DNA of 64,000 nucleotides from JBBDIK01 sp040880465 (GCA_040880465.1 JBBDIK010000012.1:1-64000), one strand, 5' to 3'; shown: positions 49,691-59,315, counted from the first letter of the stretch. A program made the numbers and translations. The notes: generated from the sequence alone by a model not told the origin.

Positions 49691-50446
49691 CTACGCGTCG
49701 GGGCGGCGTTCCCTGAACTCCTTGCGGATGAGGACGAGCCAGCCTCCGACCGCGATGAGCGCGAACACGAACCACTGGATGGCGTAGGACAGGTGGGGCC
49801 CGTCGGTGAGTTCAGGGAGCGGGACGGGCCTAGGCAGTCCGCTCGCCTGCTGAGGCGACTGCGTCCGGAGCCACAGGTAGCCGGGGCACATCTCCGCGCC
49901 GTTCAGCTGGCCGGCGATCTCGTCCACGTCGACGGAGGAGAGGGTCGTGATGCGGCCGTCGGCGCTCCGGATGACGTTATCGGCGGGAGCGGACGGGAAC
50001 AGGACGCCTGTGACGTCCACCTCACCGGCGACCCCGGCCTCCTCCACCGGCGGCGTATCCATCTCGTATGGAACCCAGCCGCGATCCACGATCAGGATGC
50101 AGCCCGCTTGCCCGACGGACCTCGCTGGGGCCAGCGGGTTCAGGACGTGGTTACCGGGCTGCTCGTCGAGCGAACGACCGTAGAGGATCACCTCGTCGGG
50201 GATGTCGAACGTGCCCTGGGCCTGGACTCGCCGGTACAGGAGTTCGCCCGGCGGGCCTTCGTGTTCGGCCAGGTCGACCAGTGACAACGGGGGCTCGGCC
50301 CTCCTGGCGGTGAGCGTCTCGTTGTACGTGCGCTTCTCGTCGAGCCGGTCGAGTTGCCAGAACCCGAGCCGGACGCAGACGACCGCGACCACGATCGCGA
50401 GCAGCGTGCCGATGAGCCACTTGGGTGTCAGCAGGAACCGGAGCAC
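49691..50446 (-). CDS. SURF1 family cytochrome oxidase assembly protein
   Basis: 251 aa. GTG 50446 is chosen because a minus-strand TATCCT box (50453-50458) lies 6 nt upstream. SURF1 signatures: LLTPKWLIGTLLAIVVAVVCVRLGFWQLDRLDEK (helix 1 with the conserved GxWQ-type string), YRRVQAQGTF, LNPLAP, LIVDRGWVP, a long outside loop, and a final helix HLSYAIQWFVFALIAVGGWLVLIRKE. It helps insert heme a into cytochrome oxidase. It fits the ctaD gene at the right edge of the window, though the two are 13 kb apart. Confidence 0.88.
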   Translation of the reverse strand: MLRFLLTPKWLIGTLLAIVVAVVCVRLGFWQLDRLDEKRTYNETLTARRAEPPLSLVDLAEHEGPPGELLYRRVQAQGTFDIPDEVILYGRSLDEQPGNHVLNPLAPARSVGQAGCILIVDRGWVPYEMDTPPVEEAGVAGEVDVTGVLFPSAPADNVIRSADGRITTLSSVDVDEIAGQLNGAEMCPGYLWLRTQSPQQASGLPRPVPLPELTDGPHLSYAIQWFVFALIAVGGWLVLIRKEFRERRPDA

Positions 50447-50452
50447 GCCCCG

Positions 50453-50479
50453 AGGATAGTCGCGGGCGCCGGGTAGGCT
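50453..50479. promoter_or_regulatory. Divergent pair of leaderless promoters
   Basis: Minus-strand TATCCT at 50453-50458 serves the SURF1 gene (6 nt to GTG 50446). Plus-strand TAGGCT at 50474-50479 serves the M20 peptidase gene (7 nt to GTG 50487). The two boxes are 15 bp apart. This decides the start codon of both genes. Confidence 0.55.
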
Positions 50480-50486
50480 CATGGCC

Positions 50487-51851
50487 GTGACCAAGCCTCC
50501 CGAGCCGGCCGCGCACGTCCGCGACCTCATGCCGCAGGCGCTGGACGAACTCGAGCGCCTGGTCCGCATCCCGTCGGTCGCGTTCGACGGGTTCCCATGG
50601 GAGCCCGTGACGGAAGCGGCCGAGCTCACCGCCGAACTCTTCTCGCACGCCGGCGTCGAAACGCGGTTGATCCAGATGCCCGTCGGTGCACCGTTTGTCT
50701 ACGGAGAGCTTGCAGGGGCCACCGGAGCGCCGACCGTTCTGCTGTACGCGCATTACGACGTGCAACCGGCGGGCGAACTGGCGGACTGGGATACGCCGCC
50801 GTTCGAACCGGTCCGTGCCGACGGACGTCTGTTCGGGCGTGGATCCTCGGACGACAAGTCCGGGATCGTTGGGCATCTGGCCGCGATCCGCGCGTTCGAT
50901 GGATCTCCGCCCGTGACGATCAAGGTCGTCATCGAGGGGGAGGAGGAGACGGGCGCGAGCAACCTCGAGACCTACGTTCCCGAGCATCAAGATCTCTTCG
51001 ACGCCGATGTCATGGTCGTGGCCGACATGGGGAACCGGACGTTGGGGGTCCCCGCGCTCGTGACGTCACTGCGGGGCATGGCGGTCATGACCATCGAGGT
51101 GCAGACGCTGGAGAAGGAGGTGCACAGCGGGTACTTCGGCGGCCCCGCGCCGGACGCATTCGTGGCGCTCACCAAGATACTGGCCACCCTTCACGACGAT
51201 CAGGGGAACGTGACGGTCGACGGGCTGGAGCCCGGGCGGTGGGATGGCGCCGAGGTCGACGAGGCGGCGTTCCGCGAGAACGCCGGGGTGCTGGACGGCG
51301 TCGGACTCATCGCTTCGGGTGGGGTCGGCGAGCGCCTGTGGTCGGGGCCGTCCATCAACGTCATCGGGATCGACGCACCGCCGGTGGAGGGCGCGCGCAA
51401 CGTCCTCCTGCATCGAGTTCGTGCCCGCCTGGCGATCAGGGTTCCGCCGGGCGAGGATCCCGTCCGCGCCGAGCACCTGATCGTCGAGCACCTGCGTGGC
51501 GTCACCCCGTGGAACGCCACGGTTGGGATCGACTCGGGCAACGTCGGTGCGGGGTTCACCGCGCCGACCGGCGGCCGCGGGTTCGCCGCGGCGAGGGCCG
51601 CGATGCGCGAGGCGTACGGAGGGGTGGAGCCCGAGTTGATCGGCAGCGGCGCGTCGATCCCGTTGCTCGAAGTCCTGCACAGGGCGGTGCCGGCGGCCGA
51701 GTTCGTCCTTTGGGGAACCGAGGAGCCGAAGGCGAACGTCCATGCGCCCAACGAGAGCGTCGATCTGCGGGAGCTGGAGCGGATCACGCTGGCAGAGGTG
51801 CTCTTGATCGGCGGGCTGGGTTCGGCGACGCCGTCGGCGGCGGGTAGTTAA
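50487..51851 (+). CDS. M20 family metallopeptidase (dipeptidase-type), 454 aa
   Basis: GTG 50487 rather than ATG 50481, by spacing to TAGGCT. M20 motifs: VLLYAHYDVQPAG (first zinc His and catalytic Asp), RLFGRGSSDDKSGIVGHLAA (bridging Asp), VVIEGEEETGASN (catalytic Glu and zinc Glu), VMVVADMG (zinc Asp), and a C-terminal PNESVDLRELERI preceded by the last zinc His in NVHAPNES. The dimerisation domain lies between (about 190-330). Cytosolic dipeptidase or amidohydrolase. Confidence 0.88.
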   Translation: MTKPPEPAAHVRDLMPQALDELERLVRIPSVAFDGFPWEPVTEAAELTAELFSHAGVETRLIQMPVGAPFVYGELAGATGAPTVLLYAHYDVQPAGELADWDTPPFEPVRADGRLFGRGSSDDKSGIVGHLAAIRAFDGSPPVTIKVVIEGEEETGASNLETYVPEHQDLFDADVMVVADMGNRTLGVPALVTSLRGMAVMTIEVQTLEKEVHSGYFGGPAPDAFVALTKILATLHDDQGNVTVDGLEPGRWDGAEVDEAAFRENAGVLDGVGLIASGGVGERLWSGPSINVIGIDAPPVEGARNVLLHRVRARLAIRVPPGEDPVRAEHLIVEHLRGVTPWNATVGIDSGNVGAGFTAPTGGRGFAAARAAMREAYGGVEPELIGSGASIPLLEVLHRAVPAAEFVLWGTEEPKANVHAPNESVDLRELERITLAEVLLIGGLGSATPSAAGS

Positions 51852-52582
51852 GGTCCGAGCGAGATCCCGAGGACTCCGGCGGCCACCCGACCGCCCAGGT
51901 AGGCCGACACGTTCAGCGCGGTGTGGGCGATGACGGGAGCAGCGACGCTTTCGCTCTTGTCTCGCAGCAGGGCGAACCCGTACCCGGCCGCCGCCGTGAG
52001 CAGCACGATACCGCCGACGACGCCAGTCTTGGCCAGCGTGCTGCTGCCTACCACGTTTCCCGCGGGGTTGGTATCGAGCTGGTTGATCGTCGGCAGCACG
52101 TGCCAGAGGCCGTACATCAGGCCGGACAGAGCATCGGCCACCCGCCGCGACCGTCGGCGTTCGAAGATACCAAGGAGAGCGCCACGGAAGAGGATCTCCT
52201 CGGCGAGGGCCGTGCCGATCGGGATCTTGAAGAGGACCTCGAAGAGAACGTCACCCGTGGATGCGCCGACGATCTGCTCGTCGGCGAAGAACTGGCGGGT
52301 CGCCGGGATGGCCACGCCGACCGCTACGACCGCGACGATGGGGACGGACGCCTTCAGCCCCCACTTGATGCCGCTGGGGAGCTTCGACGGCTCCATGCCC
52401 ATGTCGGACCACGTCGCGCCTTCCCGGCGCGCGAACCAGGTGAGCAGTCCCGCCGCTCCGAGGTTGGCGGGGATCGCGGCGCCCGGCGGCAGCAGGCGGT
52501 TGGCGGCGATGTTCGCAGCGGCCGTCAAGGCGATGGCGGCGACCGAGACCTTGGCCGGCAGCCGTTTCGGGCGCTTGCTCAT
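51848..52582 (-). CDS. CPBP family intramembrane protease-like protein, 244 aa
   Basis: ATG 52582 overlaps the stop of the upstream gene (ATGA). Several transmembrane helices. The CPBP/Abi motifs are present: TALAEEILFRGALLG (EE-x3-R), GLMYGLWHVLP (His) and VIAHTALNVSAYLGG (H-x3-N). CPBP proteins include CAAX prenyl proteases and bacteriocin-immunity proteins. In an operon with the Abhydrolase_9 protein. Confidence 0.85.
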   Translation of the reverse strand: MSKRPKRLPAKVSVAAIALTAAANIAANRLLPPGAAIPANLGAAGLLTWFARREGATWSDMGMEPSKLPSGIKWGLKASVPIVAVVAVGVAIPATRQFFADEQIVGASTGDVLFEVLFKIPIGTALAEEILFRGALLGIFERRRSRRVADALSGLMYGLWHVLPTINQLDTNPAGNVVGSSTLAKTGVVGGIVLLTAAAGYGFALLRDKSESVAAPVIAHTALNVSAYLGGRVAAGVLGISLGP

Positions 52583-54777
52583 CCCTCGGCGGATCCCTCG
52601 TCGGCCTGGGAGTCCGGGGACTTCGGCGCCCGCTTCGTGCGCGTCGTCCGTCGCGGTTTGGCGGCACGCTTGGTCGCGCTCTTCGTCGCGGAGCCGACCG
52701 AACGCTTCGCAGTCGTTCTCTTCGCCTTCGTCTCGCTCGCTCGCTTCGCAACTGGCCTCTTCTCGACCGGCTTCTGCGCCGCCCGCTTCGCCGACGACGT
52801 CGACTTGAGCGGCGACGGTGGTGTCGTCTGGCCGGATCCCTCGGTCGGCTCGGGGCCGTCGCTCACGCTCTGCTTGTCCGGCCTCTTGTCCATCTCCTTG
52901 ATCCAGTCGGCCCGTTCCAGTTCGTACCGGCGCATGGCCTCGACGATCCGCTTGAGCTGCGCTCCGGTTGCCGTGAGGCCGTAGGCCCATCGCACGAAGG
53001 GGGCGAGGTCGGCGCGGTAGTCGTGGCCCTTGGCCTCGAAGACGCCCGGGACAACGTTCGCGGCGTTCTTCATGTCGACGAGCGTCTGCACGAACGTGAT
53101 GGGCGACCACCAGCGTTCGCTCTTGGGGACCGACGCCGGACGCCACGCGGGATCCTGGAGCCAGTACGGCGCCTGCACGGCCAGGTCCGGACTGAAGTGC
53201 ACGACCGCGTCATTGTCGTGCGAGATCATCACGTAGCGGATCGCGTCGCGCACGGATGGCGTGAGAGCCTCGACGTCTTCGAAGCTGTTGAACTCGCCGA
53301 TCAGCGCCGGGTCGATGTCGGGAGACGCCGGTCCGTGGATCTGCTTGTGCCACTTCCCGGCGAACGGCGATCCGATCCACAGGGCCCGGTCGAGCCCGTG
53401 GGCCTGGAGCCCGACGGTTCCGGTTCCCTCGAACGCGTCCTGACTGGTCCACGCCCCGAGGCTCTCCCCGAACGCGACCACCTTCGGACGCTTGTTCTTC
53501 GGCCGGTCGCGCAGCCGCTGGTCGATCGCCTCGATCAGCATGCGGTACTGCTCCTCGCCTTCGCCCGCGCGATCCAGCGACAGGAAGGACGGCCGCTTCG
53601 AGTACTGGAGCGTGACCGCCGCCGAGTTCCCGAGTGTCATGTACTCGGTCGACTCGACGGCCACGTAGTTGACGTAGCCGGTGCCGGTGGGGGAGATGAC
53701 CATCAGGATCTCGCGGTCGAACGCGTTCGTCCGTTCGATCTCGTCCATCGCCAGCTGGACGCGTTCGGTTTCGGTGGCCGCACTGTCGATGCCGACGAAG
53801 ATCCGGATCGGCTCCGTCTTCGCCTTCTTGCCCATGACCTTCTTGATCCAGTCGGGATGCAGCGCGGTGCTCACGTGACGCCTTCCCTGTTTGGAGAGCG
53901 TGTCCCACTTCACGTGACTCGCCGGACTGCCCGACATGAGCGGCGAGGTCGGTGGTTCCGCGAACGCCGGCTCGATCTTCTCGGCCTTGTCCTCGATGCC
54001 CTTGTACGCCTGCTCGACGGCCTTCTTGATGGTGAACCCGGCGATCCCCAACGCCGCGACGTGGCCGGCGGGACGCCAGAAGCGTGGCGAGCCGGGCAGG
54101 AACTTCGACAGGCCGCTCGCGATGGTGTGAGCGAACATGCGCTCGCTCTTGGTCAGGCCGAACAATCCGACGGTAACTCCCGCGCCCGTCGCGAGCGACT
54201 TCAGGGCCGTGATGGGCGTGTCCTCGTCCCCGTCGGTCCCCGCGGCCTTCTCCTCCATCCGCCGGCGGAGGTCGATCCCGGCGGCGAGCAAGCCGGCGGC
54301 GGGCAAGGCGAGCGAGAGCGGGCCGAACTCGCGGTCGGGCCTGCGCGATCGGAGGATCTCCTGGGTGAGGCCCACGGCGAACCCGGCACCGGCGGCGCTG
54401 GAGAGCCACCAACCCGCCGTGCGAGCGGTCGCCTGCGCGATGGTCTCGTCGGGCTGCTGCCGGTACCGCGACTGCAACGCGAACCCGGCCGCGATCGCCC
54501 CGAGGTCCATCGCCATGGCGACCCGGCGCCACCGCAGGTCGACGGTCTCGTCCTCGGCCTGCGCGTTCGCCAGCCGGAACGCGATGGACTCGATGCCGTC
54601 CTGGATCAGGGTCGCCAGCGCGTAGTCCAGCGCCATCGTGGTTCCCGTGATCAGGCCTTGGTCCATCGTGCTTCGGGGCATCAGGGTCTTCTGGAAGGTC
54701 CCCGGGACCGCCGCGGCCGCGACGAACATCCCCGCTGCCTCTGCGCGGGACCGCATGCGCTTGTGGTGGTGACTCAC
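52579..54777 (-). CDS. Abhydrolase_9 (alpha/beta hydrolase) membrane protein with basic tail, 732 aa
   Basis: GTG start with GGGGAGG upstream. The N-terminal half (about 1-260) holds several hydrophobic helices, as in the Abhydrolase_9_N domain. The catalytic domain (about 300-610) has IFVGIDSAATETERVQLAMDE, YVNYVAVESTEYMTLG and the nucleophile elbow AFGESLGAW, with later Asp and His candidates (ISHDNDAVVHF). Residues about 650-732 are a low-complexity Lys/Arg/Thr/Ala tail resembling histone-like repeats, an unusual addition for this family. Substrate unknown, perhaps a lipid ester. Confidence 0.8.
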   Translation of the reverse strand: MSHHHKRMRSRAEAAGMFVAAAAVPGTFQKTLMPRSTMDQGLITGTTMALDYALATLIQDGIESIAFRLANAQAEDETVDLRWRRVAMAMDLGAIAAGFALQSRYRQQPDETIAQATARTAGWWLSSAAGAGFAVGLTQEILRSRRPDREFGPLSLALPAAGLLAAGIDLRRRMEEKAAGTDGDEDTPITALKSLATGAGVTVGLFGLTKSERMFAHTIASGLSKFLPGSPRFWRPAGHVAALGIAGFTIKKAVEQAYKGIEDKAEKIEPAFAEPPTSPLMSGSPASHVKWDTLSKQGRRHVSTALHPDWIKKVMGKKAKTEPIRIFVGIDSAATETERVQLAMDEIERTNAFDREILMVISPTGTGYVNYVAVESTEYMTLGNSAAVTLQYSKRPSFLSLDRAGEGEEQYRMLIEAIDQRLRDRPKNKRPKVVAFGESLGAWTSQDAFEGTGTVGLQAHGLDRALWIGSPFAGKWHKQIHGPASPDIDPALIGEFNSFEDVEALTPSVRDAIRYVMISHDNDAVVHFSPDLAVQAPYWLQDPAWRPASVPKSERWWSPITFVQTLVDMKNAANVVPGVFEAKGHDYRADLAPFVRWAYGLTATGAQLKRIVEAMRRYELERADWIKEMDKRPDKQSVSDGPEPTEGSGQTTPPSPLKSTSSAKRAAQKPVEKRPVAKRASETKAKRTTAKRSVGSATKSATKRAAKPRRTTRTKRAPKSPDSQADEGSAEG

Positions 54778-54900
54778 GGGGCCTCCCCGGCTTCACCCTG
54801 TCGGGCCTGAAGTCCCAGTATCGGCGAGCGCGGCCGTTCGGGCGAATCGAGCGCGGCATGGGCCTGCGACCGGCCCATCGCACGGACGAGGGCCCGATCC

Positions 54901-55950
54901 CTAGACATGGGCCCGGGTCGCCTTCCCGGTCTTCACGTCGCGGCGCCAGAGCAGGTAGGTCACGCCCCCGACGGGGATGGGGAACAGGTAGGTGCAGGCG
55001 CGGAACAGCAGCACGGCGGCGACCGTCTCGGCGTTCGGGGCGCCCGCGGCGACGAGCAGGCCGATGTACGCGGCCTCAGCCGTCCCCACCGCCCCGGGTG
55101 TGATCGGGATCGCCGACGCGAGTCGCCCGAACGCGAACGCCGCGAACGTCTCCGCCCAATCCACCTCGGCCGAGGTCACCCCGACCCCGCGGAGCGCGAC
55201 CAAGAGCACGATGTAGTACGCCAGGTTGTTCGCCACGGCCGTCAGGGTGAGGATCTGCCATCGGTGCTTGACGAGGCCGATGGTGTGGGTGCGGAACGTG
55301 ACGGCCTGGTCGCCGAGGGTCGTGATCGGCGGCTTGTGGATGAGCTTCAGGACCCACGAGACGATCCGTCCCACCAGGTTCCCGATGCGGCGCGCGAGCG
55401 ACTCCTTCCAGAGGACCAGGGCCATCAGGCCGAGCGCGACGACGAGTGCGGCGATCCCGATGAGCGCCGTGGTCATGATCCCGGACGAGTGATCGCCGGA
55501 GATCAGCAGGAACGCGACCGCCAGGACCGGGATGATGAACTTGCCGAACACGTTCCAGATACCCCCGACCCCGACCATCAACACGATCGAGTCGGTGCTG
55601 AAGCGGTACGAATGCAGGATCTCGTACGTGAGGCCCAGAGAGATCGGGCCTCCGGCGGGGACGGTGTTGGCGACGGCGTAGGAGCTCTGCGTGGAGTAGG
55701 CCGACTGGTGGAACCCGAGGCCCGGCAGGGCCGCCATGTTCATCCACCAGAAGGTCAGCATCGTGAGTATGGAGCCGACGGCGATGAAGGCGGTTTCGAG
55801 CGGCCCGAGCGCCCCCAGCGTTGCCCAGACCTTGTCGTAGTTCGCCACCTTGGGGAGCATGAACCCGAAGACCGCGACGACCACCGCGACCGTGATGACC
55901 GCGCCGATGATCGTGTTGCGGCGGGAGTGTTTCGATCGGGCAGTGCTCAA
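54901..55950 (-). CDS. LPG-synthase / UPF0104-type flippase-like membrane protein, 349 aa
   Basis: TTG 55950 is preferred; TATCGT (55960-55965, minus) lies 9 nt upstream. About eight transmembrane helices. The family signature includes the GGPISLGLTYEIL region and TPGAVGTAEAAYIGLLVAAG, with VAAVLLFRACTYLFPIPVGG at the end, as in the MprF/AglD2 membrane half. There is no aminoacyl-transferase domain, so it would be a lipid flippase or scaffold. The start codon is less certain than the gene. Confidence 0.78.
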   Translation of the reverse strand: MSTARSKHSRRNTIIGAVITVAVVVAVFGFMLPKVANYDKVWATLGALGPLETAFIAVGSILTMLTFWWMNMAALPGLGFHQSAYSTQSSYAVANTVPAGGPISLGLTYEILHSYRFSTDSIVLMVGVGGIWNVFGKFIIPVLAVAFLLISGDHSSGIMTTALIGIAALVVALGLMALVLWKESLARRIGNLVGRIVSWVLKLIHKPPITTLGDQAVTFRTHTIGLVKHRWQILTLTAVANNLAYYIVLLVALRGVGVTSAEVDWAETFAAFAFGRLASAIPITPGAVGTAEAAYIGLLVAAGAPNAETVAAVLLFRACTYLFPIPVGGVTYLLWRRDVKTGKATRAHV

Positions 55951-56003
55951 GGTCTGGTCACGATAGCCGTCCGGCGCTCCTCGCGCATCCGGGGTTCGTG
56001 CTC

Positions 56004-56009
56004 TACGCT
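56004..56009 (+). promoter_or_regulatory. -10 box of the potassium channel gene
   Basis: TACGCT, 7 nt before ATG 56017. Together with the divergent TATCGT at 55960-55965 it forms a compact divergent promoter. Confidence 0.5.
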
Positions 56010-56016
56010 TGCCGCC

Positions 56017-56748
56017 ATGGCGGCGGAAGGGACCCAGGGGCGGAGGGAGACCACCCCCGGCGCACACAAGCGACGCCTCCGGCTGCCGGAGACGGACGCC
56101 TACGGGCTCGTCTTCCTGATGATCATCGCCACGCTCTGGCTCACCGCGACGCGAGGTGACCAGTCCTGGGGCCGGGTCGCGGCCGTCGTGATCCAAGGCG
56201 CGACCCTACTCCTGATCCTGTGGACGTCGCAGGCGCGTTCGTGGGTCCGCCGCGCTTCCACCGCGCTCGTCGCCGTCGGGATCGCCGCCGCGGCGATCTC
56301 GGCCCTCGTCGGCGAGGGAGCCGTGGATCTCGAGGTGACGCACGTCGTGCCCCTGCTATTGGCGGTGCTGGCTCCGGCGGCGATCGTGTTGCGTATCGTC
56401 GAGCATCCGGTGGTGACGCTCAAGACCATCCTCGCTGCGCTCTGTCTGTATCTGCTCATCGGGTTCTTCTTCGCCACCCTGTTCGGGGCAGTCCAGAAAG
56501 TGGACCAGGGGGTCTTCTTCGCGCAGGAGCAGAATGCCGGCTCGAGCGACTTCATCTACTTCAGCTACGTCACGCTGGCGACGCTCGGCTATGGCGACCT
56601 CACACCGGTGACCGAGGCCGGACGCATGCTGGCCGTGTCCGAAGCCATCCTCGGGCAGCTCTACCTGGTCAGCGTGGTCGCGCTGCTGATCGGCAACCTG
56701 GGTCAGCCCGGCCGCAAGGCCCGGAAGAACGCGGCGAGCGATACCTAG
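56017..56748 (+). CDS. Voltage-gated-like potassium channel, 243 aa
   Basis: A cytoplasmic N-terminus is followed by about six transmembrane helices and a pore loop with the selectivity filter in YVTLATLGYGDLTPVTEAGR, the exact K+ channel signature. The last helix is followed by a short basic tail with no RCK domain. The S4-like helix has few Arg, so voltage gating is doubtful. Overlaps the end of the convergent phosphoesterase gene by 4 bp. Confidence 0.88.
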   Translation: MAAEGTQGRRETTPGAHKRRLRLPETDAYGLVFLMIIATLWLTATRGDQSWGRVAAVVIQGATLLLILWTSQARSWVRRASTALVAVGIAAAAISALVGEGAVDLEVTHVVPLLLAVLAPAAIVLRIVEHPVVTLKTILAALCLYLLIGFFFATLFGAVQKVDQGVFFAQEQNAGSSDFIYFSYVTLATLGYGDLTPVTEAGRMLAVSEAILGQLYLVSVVALLIGNLGQPGRKARKNAASDT

Positions 56749-58493
56749 TCGGCGTCGGGTTCGATCCGGAAGGGTTCCTCGATGAGCTGGCACTCGATCT
56801 CGCGATCGACGGGCTCGAACCACGGATCGGTCGGCTCTCGATCCGCGACGTAGCGCCACTTCCGCGGCACCTTGCGCATCCCGATCGGGAACAGCGTCAG
56901 TCCGCCGTCTCGGTCGAACCGGAGCCGGATGAAGCTCCGATAGTCCTGGAGGTGTTGCGATGAGAACGAATGCGTCGCATGGCGTTTGAACAGCGCCTGC
57001 ATCAGGAACAGGTAGATCGCGAAGAGCTGGGCGCCGAGGTACCCACCGATGACCAGCACGATGGTGCCGAACGTGAGCGCGTACAGCGTCGGGTCCATCG
57101 CCGGGAGCGACCGGCCGATCAGCCAGACAGTGGTCACGATCAGGAGCAGGTGCAGGTCCCCATGGATGACGCCGATGATGATGCGCCTGGGCCAGGACTT
57201 CGCATCTGTGAAGATGACGATCCCCGCCCCGATGACGGCGATCGCGAAGAAGCTCACGGGACTGTTGAACAGGACCTGGATCAGGTCCTCCGGTCCGAGC
57301 AGCTGGAGCTTGGTGTGGAAGCGTTCGCCCTGGCCGGCCGCGATCCCGAATCGGATCAAGAGCGCGAAGAAGAGGTAGATGGCGCCGACGAAGAACACGA
57401 AGCTCGGATTCTTGAACGGGGCGAGCAGCGTCCCCCACCGGGCCCGCCTCGACGCTGCTGCGTCGGGGTAGATCGCCTTCCGTTCGAATTCGGCGAGCCG
57501 TCCGCGATCGGCCCACCGGAAGGCTTCCGGGAGGTTGTGCGTCGGGTAGATGAACGCCGCTCCTGATCCGGACACGATGCGCTGCTGGCCACTTGCGCTG
57601 ACGTACCGGTTGTAGTGGTGGATATCCCCGGCGAGCACGAGCGGCATCCGCAGCCCGTTCGCGGCGATGATCTCGCGCTCGAACTTATGCAGGTTCGAGT
57701 CCGAATCCGGGGCGTACAGCAGAGGGTCCGAATGCAGCGGTCCGAACAGCCAATACGGACGGTGCAACGAGAGGATGACCTTGTCGCCGGGCTTCATCTG
57801 CTCCTTCGCCACCTTTCGGAAGAAGTCCATCTGCGGGATGTCGATGAAGTAGTCGAACGCGAAGTCCGGACACACCAGCCACCAGTCGTGGGGGAGCTTG
57901 GTGATGAAGTAGCTGCGGGTCTGCCGCGTCTGCCATGCCCCGATCCGCGCCTGGTCGGTGAACACCCGCAGGAAGCTGGTGAGGCCGTCGAGCCAGTCGT
58001 GGTTCCCGGCGACGGCGAGCATGAGTGGTCGTTCCTCGCCCTCAGCCACTTCCGGGAACGCGGTCCGGAAGGGTCCGTGGAACCGGTTGTTGAACTCGAT
58101 GAGCGAGGCCGCGGGGTAGGCGATGTCGCCACCCAGGAGCAGCACGTCGCCGCGAGGCGTCAGGTGGGTGGTACCCGACCCGTCGGTGAGGTCGATGGAG
58201 GGCTCGGCCAGCGCGCGCGCAACCGCGTACGTCGGGTTGAAGCCGTCGCCGGTGTCCGCCATGAAGTCGAGCCAGAGCTCGTCCTTCGCAGACAGATCCA
58301 GGTCACTGGGTTCCTTGAGCGCGGCTTGCATCTCGCGCTTGTCGGCGTAGGCCCCGAAGATCCCCGAGACCCCGACCATCCCGCCGGTGATCATCAGACC
58401 GCGCGGCGAGAGCCAGCGCACCATCGGCTGCGGCTGGAACCCGAGGGTCCTGTAGTCGGGCTCGTCCTTGATGTCGAAGAAAGGTGCGCGCAT
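56745..58493 (-). CDS. Calcineurin-like metallophosphoesterase with C-terminal membrane helices, 582 aa
   Basis: Metal-site motifs in order: MADTGDG (D-x-x-D form), LLGGDIAYP (GD), VAGNHDWLDG (GNHD), LSLHRPYW (His) and VLAGDIHHYNRY (GDxHxY). An early hydrophobic segment at about 30-50 and four helices at about 375-500 anchor it. The C-terminal 80 residues are soluble. The substrate is not predictable; membrane placement suggests a phospholipid or envelope nucleotide substrate. Confidence 0.82.
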   Translation of the reverse strand: MRAPFFDIKDEPDYRTLGFQPQPMVRWLSPRGLMITGGMVGVSGIFGAYADKREMQAALKEPSDLDLSAKDELWLDFMADTGDGFNPTYAVARALAEPSIDLTDGSGTTHLTPRGDVLLLGGDIAYPAASLIEFNNRFHGPFRTAFPEVAEGEERPLMLAVAGNHDWLDGLTSFLRVFTDQARIGAWQTRQTRSYFITKLPHDWWLVCPDFAFDYFIDIPQMDFFRKVAKEQMKPGDKVILSLHRPYWLFGPLHSDPLLYAPDSDSNLHKFEREIIAANGLRMPLVLAGDIHHYNRYVSASGQQRIVSGSGAAFIYPTHNLPEAFRWADRGRLAEFERKAIYPDAAASRRARWGTLLAPFKNPSFVFFVGAIYLFFALLIRFGIAAGQGERFHTKLQLLGPEDLIQVLFNSPVSFFAIAVIGAGIVIFTDAKSWPRRIIIGVIHGDLHLLLIVTTVWLIGRSLPAMDPTLYALTFGTIVLVIGGYLGAQLFAIYLFLMQALFKRHATHSFSSQHLQDYRSFIRLRFDRDGGLTLFPIGMRKVPRKWRYVADREPTDPWFEPVDREIECQLIEEPFRIEPDAD

Positions 58494-58544
58494 GGCCGTG
58501 CGAGCCTACCCCGGTGGGAGCGGCCCCGCACTATGCTCGTCGCC

Positions 58545-59315
58545 GTGACGACGACCCACGAGCATCTTGACCATCAGGTGCGGCTGCGGATACCCCCGCT
58601 CCTGCGGCACGCCTTCCAGATCTACCGTCGCCGGTTCTGGCGTGTCGCCCTCAGCGCGATCGTGGTCTTCGTTCCCATCACGGTCATCGAGGTGGCGGCG
58701 GAGCCGATCCTGGAAGACCCATTCGAGCACGGATTCGGGGTTGTCACTGCGCTCGTGCTGGCGCTCATCACCGGCTTCCTCGCGTCCTTCGGCGAGATCT
58801 TCTACGCAGGCCTGCTGGACGAGGTCGTCGGTTCGGATCTTCAGGGCAAGCCTCTGCCCTCGACGGCAACGGTCATGCGCGACCTTCCCTGGGTGCGGCT
58901 CCTCCTGGCCGATCTGGTGTTCGTCGCGGTCGTCGGGGTCGGCTTCGTGCTGGCCGTCATCCCGGGTATCGTCGCGTTCGTCCTCTTCGGCCTGGTCGGC
59001 GCGGTCATCAATATCGAACGGAGGGGCGTCTTCGCGTCCTTCCGCCGGACCGCCTCGCTCGTCGCGAGGCGCTTCATCCTCGTCGGCGTCCTCATCCTCG
59101 TCCCGACGGCGGTCGAGTCGGTGGTGGACGACTGGTTCATCCGTTTCGAACACGATGCCTCCTGGGTGGCCGTCATCGGCGTATCGGCTCTCATCGCTGT
59201 CGCAGTCGGGAGCGTGGTCGGGCTGATCGAGGTCACGCTTGCGCACGTGCTCATCGCCCGGGATCGTGCGCGGAAGGCCGGAGAAGCTGCCGCGCAGGGC
59301 ACCTCGTCGGGCTAG
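58545..59315 (+). CDS. Multi-helix membrane protein (YciC-like), 256 aa
   Basis: GTG 7 nt after TATGCT (58532-58537). MTTTHEHLDHQVRLRIPPLLRHAFQIYRRRFWRVALSAIVVFVP resembles the opening of the GPDP_Domain/YciC membrane superfamily. About six helices. Centre: FVLFGLVGAVINIERRGVFASFRRTASLVARRF. Function unknown. Likely in line with the permease gene 9 bp downstream, though that has its own box. Confidence 0.65.
   Translation: MTTTHEHLDHQVRLRIPPLLRHAFQIYRRRFWRVALSAIVVFVPITVIEVAAEPILEDPFEHGFGVVTALVLALITGFLASFGEIFYAGLLDEVVGSDLQGKPLPSTATVMRDLPWVRLLLADLVFVAVVGVGFVLAVIPGIVAFVLFGLVGAVINIERRGVFASFRRTASLVARRFILVGVLILVPTAVESVVDDWFIRFEHDASWVAVIGVSALIAVAVGSVVGLIEVTLAHVLIARDRARKAGEAAAQGTSSG

Noticed and set aside
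53023..54810. 595-codon ORF opposite the Abhydrolase_9 gene
   Set aside because: Composition is Arg/Gly/Val-rich without motifs, while the minus strand encodes a complete hydrolase.
57615..58544. N-terminal extension of the membrane protein at 58545 (open frame from 57615)
   Set aside because: The extension lies wholly antisense to the phosphoesterase gene. The GTG at 58545 with its -10 box is a better start.
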